DNA of 21,671 nucleotides from the NCBI GenBank assembly GCA_964627045.1, contig CAZVIK010000052.1:1-21671 (forward strand). Direction: 5' to 3'. Under the pieces are notes generated by a model. That model did no database searches and had not been told where the DNA came from. It saw nothing but the letters and a program-made list of their open reading frames with translations. The translations under genes and the position numbers were made by a program. Every line of letters starts with the position of its first letter. The stretch's first letter is position 1. Source of the DNA: CAZVIK01 sp964627045. GTDB taxonomy: Bacteria; Acidobacteriota; Terriglobia; Bryobacterales; Bryobacteraceae. Positions 7,879 to 15,700 of the stretch are shown piece by piece.

Positions 7879-8502
7879 ATGCTTCGCTTCATTCTGGCGA
7901 TCTCGCTCGTCCTGACGCCGCTGGCGGCGGCCGACGACGGTTGGATTTCCCTTTTCAACGGGAAGGATCTCACCGGTTGGCGCGTGAACGAAAACCCGCA
8001 GACGTTCTCGGTTAAGGACGGCGCCATTGTGGCCAGCGGTCCGCGCAGCCACCTTTTCTATGACGGGCCCGTGGGCGGCCACCAGTTCCGCAACTTCGAA
8101 CTTAAGGTGGACGTGATGACCCGGCCCAGCGCCAACGGCGGCATCTACATCATGACCGAGTACCAGGACAAAGGCTGGCCCGACAAAGGGTTCGAGGTTC
8201 AGGTGAACAACAGCTATGCCAACGACCCGCGGCGCACCGGAAGCCTGTACCAGGTGCAGGACGTCGCCGAGGTCTCCGTCAAGGACAACGAATGGTTCAC
8301 CGAGCACATCATCGTTAAAGGCGACACCATCACGGTCCTGGTGAACGGAAAGGAAGTCGTGCGCCGGACGCAACCCAAAGACTGGGAGGGGACCAAGGAG
8401 TTCCCTGCCCGCAAAATCGCCCCCGGAACCATCGCGTTCCAGGGCCACGATCCGGGCAGCACGACCCATTACCGGAACGTACAAATTCGCCTGCTTCAAT
8501 AG
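7879..8502 (+). CDS. Secreted DUF1080 protein (3-keto-disaccharide hydrolase family)
   Basis: Starting at ATG 7879, the 207-residue product opens with a signal peptide (MLRFILAISLVLTPLAAA, then DDGW). An in-frame ATG at 7852 would add nine mostly acidic residues before it and is less likely; GGAGG at 7859-7863 is a somewhat distant ribosome binding site. The mature part is one DUF1080 concanavalin-like beta-sandwich: WISLFNGKDLTGWRV near the start, ANGGIYIMTEYQ and FEVQVNN in the middle, and an ending HYRNVQIRLL. The family includes 3-keto-glycoside hydrolases and many uncharacterised secreted proteins, and is abundant in Acidobacteriota and Planctomycetota. A damaged copy of its 3' end recurs at 10537-10607, showing that duplications in this locus included the end of this gene. 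Confidence 0.85.
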   Translation: MLRFILAISLVLTPLAAADDGWISLFNGKDLTGWRVNENPQTFSVKDGAIVASGPRSHLFYDGPVGGHQFRNFELKVDVMTRPSANGGIYIMTEYQDKGWPDKGFEVQVNNSYANDPRRTGSLYQVQDVAEVSVKDNEWFTEHIIVKGDTITVLVNGKEVVRRTQPKDWEGTKEFPARKIAPGTIAFQGHDPGSTTHYRNVQIRLLQ

Positions 8503-8519
8503 GTTAGGGTGTAGGCTGG
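8502..8519 (+). promoter_or_regulatory. Promoter-like element upstream of FecR gene 1 (copy A)
   Basis: The sequence GGTTAGGGTGTAGGCTGG overlaps the DUF1080 stop codon and lies about 55-70 bases before the first FecR start. It aligns with elements before the second and third FecR genes and, more loosely, the caspase gene. Here the -10-like part is GTAGGC, the weakest of the four. No matching -35 box is seen. Confidence 0.3.
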
Positions 8520-8573
8520 AGGTAACCCGCCGGCGGGCGCGCGCGTCTACCGGCTGAGGGACAGGAGGCTACC

Positions 8574-9425
8574 ATGAACCGCAGAGTTGGCGCGGTAGCG
8601 GTGGTGTTTCTGGGGCTGGCGTCGTCGTCCGCGTTCGCCCAAGCGGTGATCTCGACCCAGGCGGGTCTCATCAACTACACGGAAGGAACGGTGCTGCTGA
8701 ACGACGCCGCCTTCAGCCCCGTCGCGGGCAAGTTCCAACAAATGAGAGACCAGGACGTCTTGCGGACGTCCAACGCCGGGCGCGCAGAGGTATTGCTAAA
8801 TCCCGGTGTGTTCTTGCGCGTGGGCCGCTTGAGCGAGGTTCGGCTCGACTCGGACCGCATCAACGATGTCCGAGTGGGACTACTCTCGGGCACGGTGCTG
8901 GTGGAGGCGGCGTACATCCCCAAGGGCAGCCGGGTCACGTTCACGTGGCAGGATGTAGCCGTTTCTATCGAGAAGTACGGGATCTACCGTCTACAAGCGG
9001 GACCGGCCACGCTGCGCGTGATCAGCGGCAAGGCCGTGGTCAAGGCCGGCGGCAAGATGTTGGAGGTCAAAGGCGGCAGAATGGCGGCGCTGGACGGGAG
9101 CGGCGCAATCACCAAGTTCGACCGGAAAGACAGGGACACTCTGGATGTGTGGAGCCAGCAGCGCAGCGCACGGCTGGCACAGGCGACTCTTGCGGCTCTG
9201 CGAGACAGCCGCAACTTGAAGGGTCTTCCCCAGACGGGCTACTGGGTCTATGTCGCCGACACCGGAACCTTCACGTTCGTCCCGATCGGCTCATCCACGG
9301 TGGGCCCGTACGGCTATAGTTATTACCGCGACGCGAGTGCCGTTCCGTTTTCGGACAATTCGCGGAATCCGGTGCCGGCGTCCGGGGTAAGCACGCCAAA
9401 TGCCGTGGGTGTTTCATCGCCCTAG
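8574..9425 (+). CDS. Secreted FecR-domain protein, copy 1
   Basis: AGGAGG is spaced five bases from ATG 8574. The 283-residue product has a signal peptide ending ASSSAFA, then the mature start QAVISTQAGLINYTEGTVLL shared by all three copies. A FecR-type beta-rich domain covers about residues 45-180 (FLRVGRLSEVRLDSD, LLSGTVLVEA, GPATLRVISGKAVVKAGGK). A helical linker (DVWSQQRSARLAQ) and a Tyr/Gly/Pro-rich tail (YGYSYYRDASAVPFSDNSRN) follow. In iron-uptake systems FecR transmits a periplasmic signal to a sigma factor. This protein lacks an N-terminal anti-sigma domain and a membrane anchor beyond the signal peptide, and no sigma factor or receptor gene is near, so that role is unlikely. Bases 8871-9169 are identical to the second copy. 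Confidence 0.8.
   Translation: MNRRVGAVAVVFLGLASSSAFAQAVISTQAGLINYTEGTVLLNDAAFSPVAGKFQQMRDQDVLRTSNAGRAEVLLNPGVFLRVGRLSEVRLDSDRINDVRVGLLSGTVLVEAAYIPKGSRVTFTWQDVAVSIEKYGIYRLQAGPATLRVISGKAVVKAGGKMLEVKGGRMAALDGSGAITKFDRKDRDTLDVWSQQRSARLAQATLAALRDSRNLKGLPQTGYWVYVADTGTFTFVPIGSSTVGPYGYSYYRDASAVPFSDNSRNPVPASGVSTPNAVGVSSP
8871..9169 (+). repeat. 299-bp tract identical between FecR copies 1 and 2 (first copy)
   Basis: Compared by eye, this tract matches 9899-10197 base for base (constant offset 1028), while sequence on both sides differs at many positions. It lies inside the FecR domain and its linker. A sharp-edged identical block inside two diverged paralogues points to recent gene conversion or unequal recombination. 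Confidence 0.85.
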
Positions 9426-9528
9426 GCGGCCGGATTGCGCGCCGGGAGGAGTGGATCCCGTCAGTGCACCGGCACGACCCCGGCGGCAAGGCGCGTGACT
9501 AGAGCATCCAAGTTCGCTTGCCGCAAAG

Positions 9529-9546
9529 GGTTGGGGTTTATGCTTG
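9529..9546 (+). promoter_or_regulatory. Promoter-like element upstream of FecR gene 2 (copy B)
   Basis: GGTTGGGGTTTATGCTTG aligns with the elements before FecR copies 1 and 3 and continues into the shared GAGGTAACCG. It follows a decayed stretch (about 9509-9528, ATCCAAGTTCGCTTGCCGCA) that resembles the end of the DUF1080 gene. The 176-bp gap between FecR genes 1 and 2 holds nothing else that I recognise. Confidence 0.3.
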
Positions 9547-9601
9547 AGGTAACCGGCCGCGGGGCGCGCGCGTCTTGCGGTTGACGGAACGGGAGGCTGC
9601 C

Positions 9602-10480
9602 ATGGACGGTCGCTCGGTTTTGGGATCGGTGATGGTCATGGGGCTGGCGGCGTTGCCTGCGGCGGCCCAGGCGGTGATCTCGACCCAGGCGGGTCTCATC
9701 AACTACACCGAAGGAACGGTGCTGCTGAACGACCATGCCTTCAGTCCGCGCGCCGGGCAGTTCCAGCAAATGAAAAAACAGGACATCTTGCGGACGTCCG
9801 ATGCCGGGCGCGCGGAGGTCTTGCTGAACCCCGGCGTGTTCTTGCGCGTGGGCCGTGTGAGCGAGGTCCGGCTCGACTCGGACCGCATCGACGACGCCCG
9901 AGTGGGACTACTCTCGGGCACGGTGCTGGTGGAGGCGGCGTACATCCCCAAGGGCAGCCGGGTCACGTTCACGTGGCAGGATGTAGCCGTTTCTATCGAG
10001 AAGTACGGGATCTACCGTCTACAAGCGGGACCGGCCACGCTGCGCGTGATCAGCGGCAAGGCCGTGGTCAAGGCCGGCGGCAAGATGTTGGAGGTCAAAG
10101 GCGGCAGAATGGCGGCGCTGGACGGGAGCGGCGCAATCACCAAGTTCGACCGGAAAGACAGGGACACTCTGGATGTGTGGAGCCAGCAGCGCAGCGCGCA
10201 ACTGGCGCAGGCGAATCGTACGGCCCTGCTCGCTAGCCGCAACGCGAAGGATCTGCCCTCGACGGCCTACTGGATTTACAACGAGGTGACAGGGACCTAC
10301 ACGTACGTCCCGGTCGGCGCCGTTACGATGGGCCCGTACGGCTACAGTTACTATCGTGACCGGGACTCGGTGCCGTTTTCGGACAATTCCCGGAATCCGC
10401 TGCCGGCGTCCGGAGTCACCACACCCAGCGCCGTCGGCACGCCGGCGAGTTCCTCGTCGGGGGGCGGCGGACCCTCGTAA
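9602..10480 (+). CDS. Secreted FecR-domain protein, copy 2
   Basis: The start is ATG 9602, with GGGAGG six bases upstream; the signal peptide (VMVMGLAALPAAAQ) begins close behind it, so the in-frame TTG at 9575 is unlikely. The 292-residue product has the same layout as copy 1: signal peptide, common mature start, FecR domain, DVWSQQRSAQLAQ linker and Tyr/Gly-rich tail (YGYSYYRDRDSVPFSDNSRN), ending in a short Ser/Gly-rich stretch. Its central 299 bp are identical to copy 1, while its signal peptide and C-terminal third have diverged. It is probably periplasmic or cell-surface; the ligand is unknown. It has its own promoter-like element upstream. Confidence 0.8.
   Translation: MDGRSVLGSVMVMGLAALPAAAQAVISTQAGLINYTEGTVLLNDHAFSPRAGQFQQMKKQDILRTSDAGRAEVLLNPGVFLRVGRVSEVRLDSDRIDDARVGLLSGTVLVEAAYIPKGSRVTFTWQDVAVSIEKYGIYRLQAGPATLRVISGKAVVKAGGKMLEVKGGRMAALDGSGAITKFDRKDRDTLDVWSQQRSAQLAQANRTALLASRNAKDLPSTAYWIYNEVTGTYTYVPVGAVTMGPYGYSYYRDRDSVPFSDNSRNPLPASGVTTPSAVGTPASSSSGGGGPS
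9899..10197 (+). repeat. 299-bp tract identical between FecR copies 1 and 2 (second copy)
   Basis: This is the partner of 8871-9169. The third FecR gene does not share the identity in this region, so the exchange involved copies 1 and 2 only. Confidence 0.85.
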
Positions 10481-10536
10481 ATCCGCGGAGGGACGGCCCC
10501 ACTGACGCGATGCAGACGTGCCGGTGCGCCCGCGAC

Positions 10537-10607
10537 ATCGCTTCCAGGGCCACATCGCGGACAGCACGACCCACTACCGGAACGTGCAAATTCGCCCGCC
10601 TCAATAG
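10537..10607 (+). pseudogene. Remnant of the DUF1080 gene 3' end between FecR copies 2 and 3
   Basis: About 62 of 72 positions match the last codons and stop of the DUF1080 gene (8431-8502), including ACCGGAACGT, CAAATTCGCC and the CAATAG ending. A single-base deletion near 10541 breaks the frame relative to the original. It is a duplication scar, not a gene, and it leads directly into promoter-like element C. The rest of this 199-bp intergenic stretch holds nothing recognisable. Confidence 0.75.
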
Positions 10608-10624
10608 GTTAAGGTGTATAGTTG
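10607..10624 (+). promoter_or_regulatory. Promoter-like element upstream of FecR gene 3 (copy C)
   Basis: GGTTAAGGTGTATAGTTG contains TATAGT (10617-10622), a good -10-like hexamer, about 58 bases before ATG 10680. It is the best-preserved of the three FecR-linked copies. No convincing -35 box is seen at 16-18 bases. Confidence 0.4.
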
Positions 10625-10679
10625 AAGTAACCGGACGCCCGGCGCCTGCGTCTGACCGTCCGGAGGGCAGGAGGCGGCC

Positions 10680-11704
10680 ATGAGCTCGCGCGTTGCGGCG
10701 GCGATGTTGGTGCTTCTGGGGCTGGCGGCGATGCCCGCGGCGGCCCAGGCGGTGATCTCGACCCAGGCGGGTCTCATCAACTACACCGAAGGGACGGTGC
10801 TGCTGAACGACCGTGCCTTCATTCCGCGCTCCGGGCAGTTCCAGCAGATGCGGGAGCGGGACACGTTGCGCACTGCCAACATCGGCCGGGCCGAGGTGTT
10901 GCTGAGCCCCGGGGTGTTCCTGCGCGTCGGGCACGATAGCGCGTTCCGGCTGGAATCCAGCCGGATTACAGACGCCAAGGTCGAGATGCTCGGCGGCACG
11001 GCCGTGGTCGAAGCGGCGGAGCTTGGCAAAGGCAACCGGTTGACCTTCACCCACGGCAGCACCGTCGTTTCCCTCACAAAGAACGGATTGTACCGGCTTG
11101 AGTCCAATCCGGCCACGATTCGGGTGCTGAGCGGCAAGGCCGTGGTTCAGGTGGCCGGCAAGGCGTACGACGTGAAGGCCGGCCGGATGGTCGCCCTGGA
11201 CGGGAACAGCGCGGTAGCTAAGTTCGACCGGAAGAGCGAAGACGCCCTGGATGTCTGGAGCCAGCGGCGCAGCGCGCGACTGGCGCAGGCGAACCTGGCC
11301 GGGACATATTCCATCCGGCAGGAGAGGGGGCTTCCCCGCTCCGGTTTCTGGCTCTGGAATACCCTTCTTGGGACATTCACCTACATCCCCGCCGGGATGT
11401 ACTACAGCAGCCCCTACGGGTTCTATTTTTGGCGCGATTACTANNNNNNNNNNTCCGTTTATAATTTTGGGGCGTTTACATCCCGCGGGATCATTTTACG
11501 CATCCGGACTATTCGGGCTCAGGCGGAGTCCCGTCGGGCGGTTCCAGTTCGCCGGGCGGCGGTTCCTCCTCGTCCGGTCCCGGTTCCTTCGCGGGGAACA
11601 CAGCCGCAAGCGGCGGCGGGGGAGTCGGAGGCAACTACGGCGGAGGCGGCGGGGGCGGCGTTTCTTCGTCCGGAGGGGGATCTCCGGCGGCAAATCCGAA
11701 GTAG
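10680..11704 (+). CDS. Secreted FecR-domain protein, copy 3, interrupted by an assembly gap
   Basis: AGGAGG lies six bases before ATG 10680. The signal peptide (VAAAMLVLLGLAAMPAAAQ) and common mature start are followed by the FecR domain and the DVWSQRRSARLAQ linker, then a Tyr/Trp/Gly region (SSPYGFYFWRDY) that runs into 10 N. After the gap, the frame that makes sense is the one reading YIPRDHFTHPDYSGSGG, then a Gly/Ser-rich tail ending SPAANPK with TAG at 11702-11704. This tail suits a FecR-type C-terminus and gives a longer glycine-rich end than the other copies. In that frame, however, a TAA lies just after the gap, probably from poor contig-end sequence. The domain is more diverged than copies 1 and 2. 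The end coordinate depends on resolving the gap. Confidence 0.65.
11444..11453. other. Assembly gap (10 N)
   Basis: Ten undetermined bases lie inside the third FecR gene. A run of exactly ten often stands for a scaffold join of unknown length. The flanks look alike: the left side has GTTCTATTTTTGGCGCGATT and the right side has GTTTATAATTTTGGGGCGTT, so the two contig ends may be the same stretch read twice with errors. Confidence 0.95.
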
Positions 11705-11744
11705 GGGCACGGAACCAGCGCTGGAACCTCGCGAAACCCTTGGT

Positions 11745-11762
11745 GGTGAGGTGTATACTCTG
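11745..11762 (+). promoter_or_regulatory. Promoter-like element upstream of the caspase gene (copy D)
   Basis: GGTGAGGTGTATACTCTG contains TATACT (11754-11759) and resembles FecR element C (GGTTAAGGTGTATAGTTG). It lies about 90 bases before the caspase start and could drive the caspase and CHAT genes together. No clear -35 hexamer is present. Confidence 0.35.
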
Positions 11763-11850
11763 GGCGGCAGGGCGGACGGCTGATATGTCCGCGCCTTTCC
11801 TTCTTCCGGGCTTCGGGCCGGAAACCAACTGACACTAAGGAGAACTCCCA

Positions 11851-12693
11851 ATGCCGCGGATCTTCCCGCGTCCGGCCAGGCGTGCGCGCCGTCGGGCGCT
11901 GTGTGTGGGAATCAACGATTACCCCTTTGAAGGCAACGACTTAAACGGCTGCGTCAACGACGCCAAGGCGTGGGCTGGGACCCTGGTGGCACGCTTTGGC
12001 TTCCCTTGCGAGGACGTCAAGGTGTTGCTCGACAGCCAGGCCACCAAGGCGAACACGATGGCCGCCCTGAAGGACCTGCTGGCAGGCGCGAGCGCCGGTG
12101 ACATTCTGGCGTTCACAAACTCCTCGCACGGTTCTTACATCGCCGATACCGACGGCGACGAGGAGACCTACGACGAAGTCCTCTGCCCCTACGACGCCGA
12201 CTGCAACGAAATCGCCGATGACGAGTTGCGGGCGCTGTTTTCGGCTCTCCCCAAGGGCGTGCGCCTGACAGTGGTACTGGACAACTGCTTTTCCGGCACG
12301 GGAACCCGCGCGGCGGTCAGCGACCTGGTGCCTGGTGTGGCCTTGGCGGGCCGGGCGCGGGTGCGGTTTCTGAGTCCGGCGCTGCGGGGGCGGCCGCTGT
12401 TGCGGAATCCCTGGAAGGCGAGGCCGAAAGGTAAGGAGAAACACCCGCCGTCGAAAATGCGGGAGGTGCTGCTCACCGGGTGTAGCGACCACGAGTATAG
12501 CTACGACGCACACTTCGGCGGCGTGTATCACGGGGCGCTGAGCTATTATGCGCTCGCGGCGATCGAAGAGACCGGGGGACGGCTGACCTACAGGGCGTGG
12601 CACCGGCGGGTGTGCGAGTTGATCGCGTCCTATCCTCAGCACCCGCAGTTGGAGGGAAGTGGGCCCAATAAGCGGCGCCGGTTGTTCGCGTAG
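11851..12693 (+). CDS. Caspase-like cysteine peptidase (peptidase C14, orthocaspase/metacaspase type)
   Basis: AAGGAGA precedes ATG 11851. The 280-residue product is essentially one caspase domain: an opening strand ALCVGINDYP with NDLNGCVNDAKAW, the catalytic histidine H93 in SSHGS followed by DTDGDEETYDEV, the substrate-pocket-like region LCPYDADCNEIADDEL, and the catalytic cysteine C146 in VLDNCFSGT. A later strand (VLLTGCSDHEYSYDAHFGG) matches the C14 pattern. Residues 8-15 are strongly basic. No signal peptide or membrane segment is seen, so it is likely cytoplasmic. Bacterial members of this type often cleave after arginine or lysine and occur in stress, death or defence contexts. It carries no fused regulatory domain, and its downstream neighbour carries a second protease domain. 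The residue before the histidine is serine instead of the common glycine. Confidence 0.85.
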   Translation: MPRIFPRPARRARRRALCVGINDYPFEGNDLNGCVNDAKAWAGTLVARFGFPCEDVKVLLDSQATKANTMAALKDLLAGASAGDILAFTNSSHGSYIADTDGDEETYDEVLCPYDADCNEIADDELRALFSALPKGVRLTVVLDNCFSGTGTRAAVSDLVPGVALAGRARVRFLSPALRGRPLLRNPWKARPKGKEKHPPSKMREVLLTGCSDHEYSYDAHFGGVYHGALSYYALAAIEETGGRLTYRAWHRRVCELIASYPQHPQLEGSGPNKRRRLFA

Positions 12694-12738
12694 CGCGCCC
12701 GCGCGCGTCCCGCAGGTCCCACCATTGAACACCAACGT

Positions 12739-15700
12739 ATGACCAAATCGCTTTGCCTCCGTCTGGCCGCCATGCCGTGGGCGGAACTCCTGGACCGCTT
12801 CGACTCAGCGTCGCGCGTCGGGCGCCCCGGCGGCGCGGATCACGAACAGTTGCGCGAGTACTTCGGCGCAGAAGAACTGGAAGCGCTGTTGGGGTTGCGC
12901 GCCCGCGCGCTGGCGGCCGAGCGGCGGAATGGGCGCGAGCGGCCGGTGGTCGTGTTTCTGCCAGGCATCATGGGATCGAACCTGGTGGCGGTGCGACGGG
13001 GGATCGACGAGGACCTGGTGTGGATCGACTACCTGGGGCTGGCGGCCGGCCAGATGGAACTACTGCGCCTGACGCCTGACGGGCGGCGGGAAGCGGAGAC
13101 GGCGGTGCGAGTGCGCTGCATCTCGGTGGACAAGCGCGCCTACGCGGGACTTGTCGTGGCCCTGAGCGGCCATTGGGACGTCCAGCCGTTCGCCTTCGAC
13201 TGGCGCAAGGACCTGGACCTGGCGGCCGATGAGTTGGCCGAGCGCATCCGGGACGAGTACCTGGGCCGCCCCGTGCACCTGGTGGCGCATTCGATGGGCG
13301 GCCTGGTGGCGCGCCGCTTGCAGGCGCGGCATCGCGGACTCTGGGAAAAGCTGGCCGTGGGCGGCCAGGGCGGCAGGCTGGTCATGCTGGGAACGCCGAA
13401 CTATGGCTCCTACGACATCCTGCGGACGCTGGCCGGCGAGCAACCGGTTCTGCGGTTGCTGGCGGCCGTCGATGTCAAGCACAGCCTGCGCGAATTGCAG
13501 GGAGTGCTCGCGGGGTTCCCCGGCGTCTACCAGGTTCTACCGCATGCGGCGAAGTTGCGGGACCTCGAAGCGCCCATCTACCGCGCCGGGGCCTGGGGCG
13601 AACACCCGGTTTCGGCGAGGCACCTGCGGCGGGCGCTGGAATTCCAGGAGGCGCTGGCCGAGCCCGAGGGACACGACGCACGAAGGATGGCTTACGTCGC
13701 CGGGAGCAACCGCGAGACGCGAGACGGAGTCCGCATCGACGCGCCGGGGCGGTTCCGCTACGGGATGACGCGCGCCGGCGACGGGCGCGTGCCGCACTCG
13801 CTGGGGGTGCTGGCGAACGTCGCGACGTATTTCGCCGGCGAGGCGCACGGCGGGCTGGTGCGGAGCCGCCGGGTGCTGGACGCGGTGCAGGAGATCCTCA
13901 CCACGGGGCGCACGACAGGACTCCAGGAAGCGCCGCAGAGGGGGCGAAGGCAGGTTGGGAGGAGCTACGCCGCCGACGCACGGAAAGGGAGGCTCGCCCC
14001 GGCACCCGAAACGCCCGAGGGACGGCGCTGCGCCGAAGACGCAATCAGGGAGGCTGCCATGGGAGAGGCAATCCGCAACCGGCTCGAAGGATCCGGTCGC
14101 GCCCCGCGCCGGAGCGCGGGAAAACGCCTGATCATCGAGGTCGTCCACGGGGACATTTCGGGTGTACGTGCGCCGGTGGCCGTGGTGGGCCACTACCAGG
14201 GCGTGGCGCCGGTGAACGCCATCGGCGCGATCGACCGGCGATTGGGAGGCTGGCTCACCGAGGCCACGCGCAGCTCGGTCCTGGGTGGCGAGTTGGGGCG
14301 GCTGTTCTACCTGCCGGTGGCGGACAAGTTGCTCCAGGCGGCGGGCGTGCTGGTGGCGGGCATGGGACAAGAGGGACGCTTCACGGCCGCCGACCTGCGC
14401 TACCTGATGCAGACGGTCGCCTCGGCCGTGGCGGCGTGGAAGATGAGCGAGTTCGCCACGGTGCTGATCGGGTCGGGCGAAGGGAATATTCCTATCGAGA
14501 AGGCCCTGCGTGCGCTGGTTCAGGGGCTCTGCGACGCGCTGGACCGCCTGCCGGCGGGGCACAGGCTGAAGCGCATCCTGCTGGTGGAGAACGATGGCCG
14601 GCGGGCAGGCTGGCTGCGACTGTTGCTCGAAAAGATGCGCAGCGAGGCGGCCGAACGGGGCGTGGGTCTTCAGGTGAGCGGAGGCCCGGCGGCTCTGAGG
14701 CGGGTGCCGAAGCGAGCGCGGGCTGGAGGCCGCCGCACAGTCCCGGCGAACGACGCGTTCGGGCCGCGGCTCACCATCACCCGCGAGAGGGAGACGCTCC
14801 GCTTCACGGCGCTGACGCGGCAGGCAGTGATTCCGGCCCGCGAAATCGAGGTGCAGGATCACTACCTTCACGGGATCTCCGAAAAGCTGATGCGAGCCGG
14901 GACGCTGGAGGAACAACACGTCCTCGGCCGCCTGCTGGCGGCGTATCTGCTTCCGGCGGATCTGCTGGAGGCCTGCGACTGGGACGCGCCGCTCACCGCC
15001 GTGGTGGATCGCACGACGGCGGCGGTTCCCTGGGAGATGGCGGTCCTCCCCGGAAGCGCGGCGCCGAGGTTTCTGGGAACGCACCTGCGGCTCGCCCGGC
15101 AGTTTCAGACACTGCTGGCGCCCGCCCCGGCCTTGGCGCCGCTGCCCGGCTCGCGGTTGCGCGCCCTGGTGATCGCGGACCCGGCCCCGGGCGATCTTCA
15201 TCTGGCGGGAGCGGCGGAAGAGGGGACGCAGGTGGCGCGGATCTTCGAGGCGATACGGGCGCGCCACGAGGTGGACCTGGAGGTGACGGCGCGAATCGGA
15301 CCGGAGCGCTGCGACCCGATCGACATCCTGGCGATGCTGCTGGACGGCGGCTTCGACGTGGTGCACTTCGCCGGACACGGCGTGTTCGACGAGGCCCGCC
15401 CGAACCACAGCGGCTGGGTCTTCGGACGCGAGGCCGATGGAAGGCTGCGGACCCTTTCGGCAACCGAAATCTTCCGGGCACGCCGGGCGCCGCGACTGGT
15501 GTTCTCGAACGCCTGTTTTTCGGCGGCGACCGCGGCGCGCAGCTCGGCCTTCGAGAACAACCGCGCGCTGGCGGGGTTGGCCGAGGCCTTCTTCGAGCGC
15601 GGCGTGCCGAACTACGTCGGATCGGGCTGGGCCGTGGGGGACGCCGCCGCCACCGATTTCGCTCTGGAGTTTTACGCGCGGGCGCTGGCCGGAGTGCCGG

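Noticed and set aside
8473..8510. GGAAC upstream of the FecR genes as an ECF sigma factor -35 box
   Set aside because: It lies in the DUF1080 coding sequence or its duplicated remnant, no CGTC-like -10 follows at the expected distance, and no ECF sigma gene is present.
10680..11783. Third FecR gene read straight through the N-gap to a stop at 11783
   Set aside because: After the gap this frame gives an Arg-rich sequence unlike a FecR tail, while another frame gives a coherent Gly/Ser-rich tail ending at 11704.
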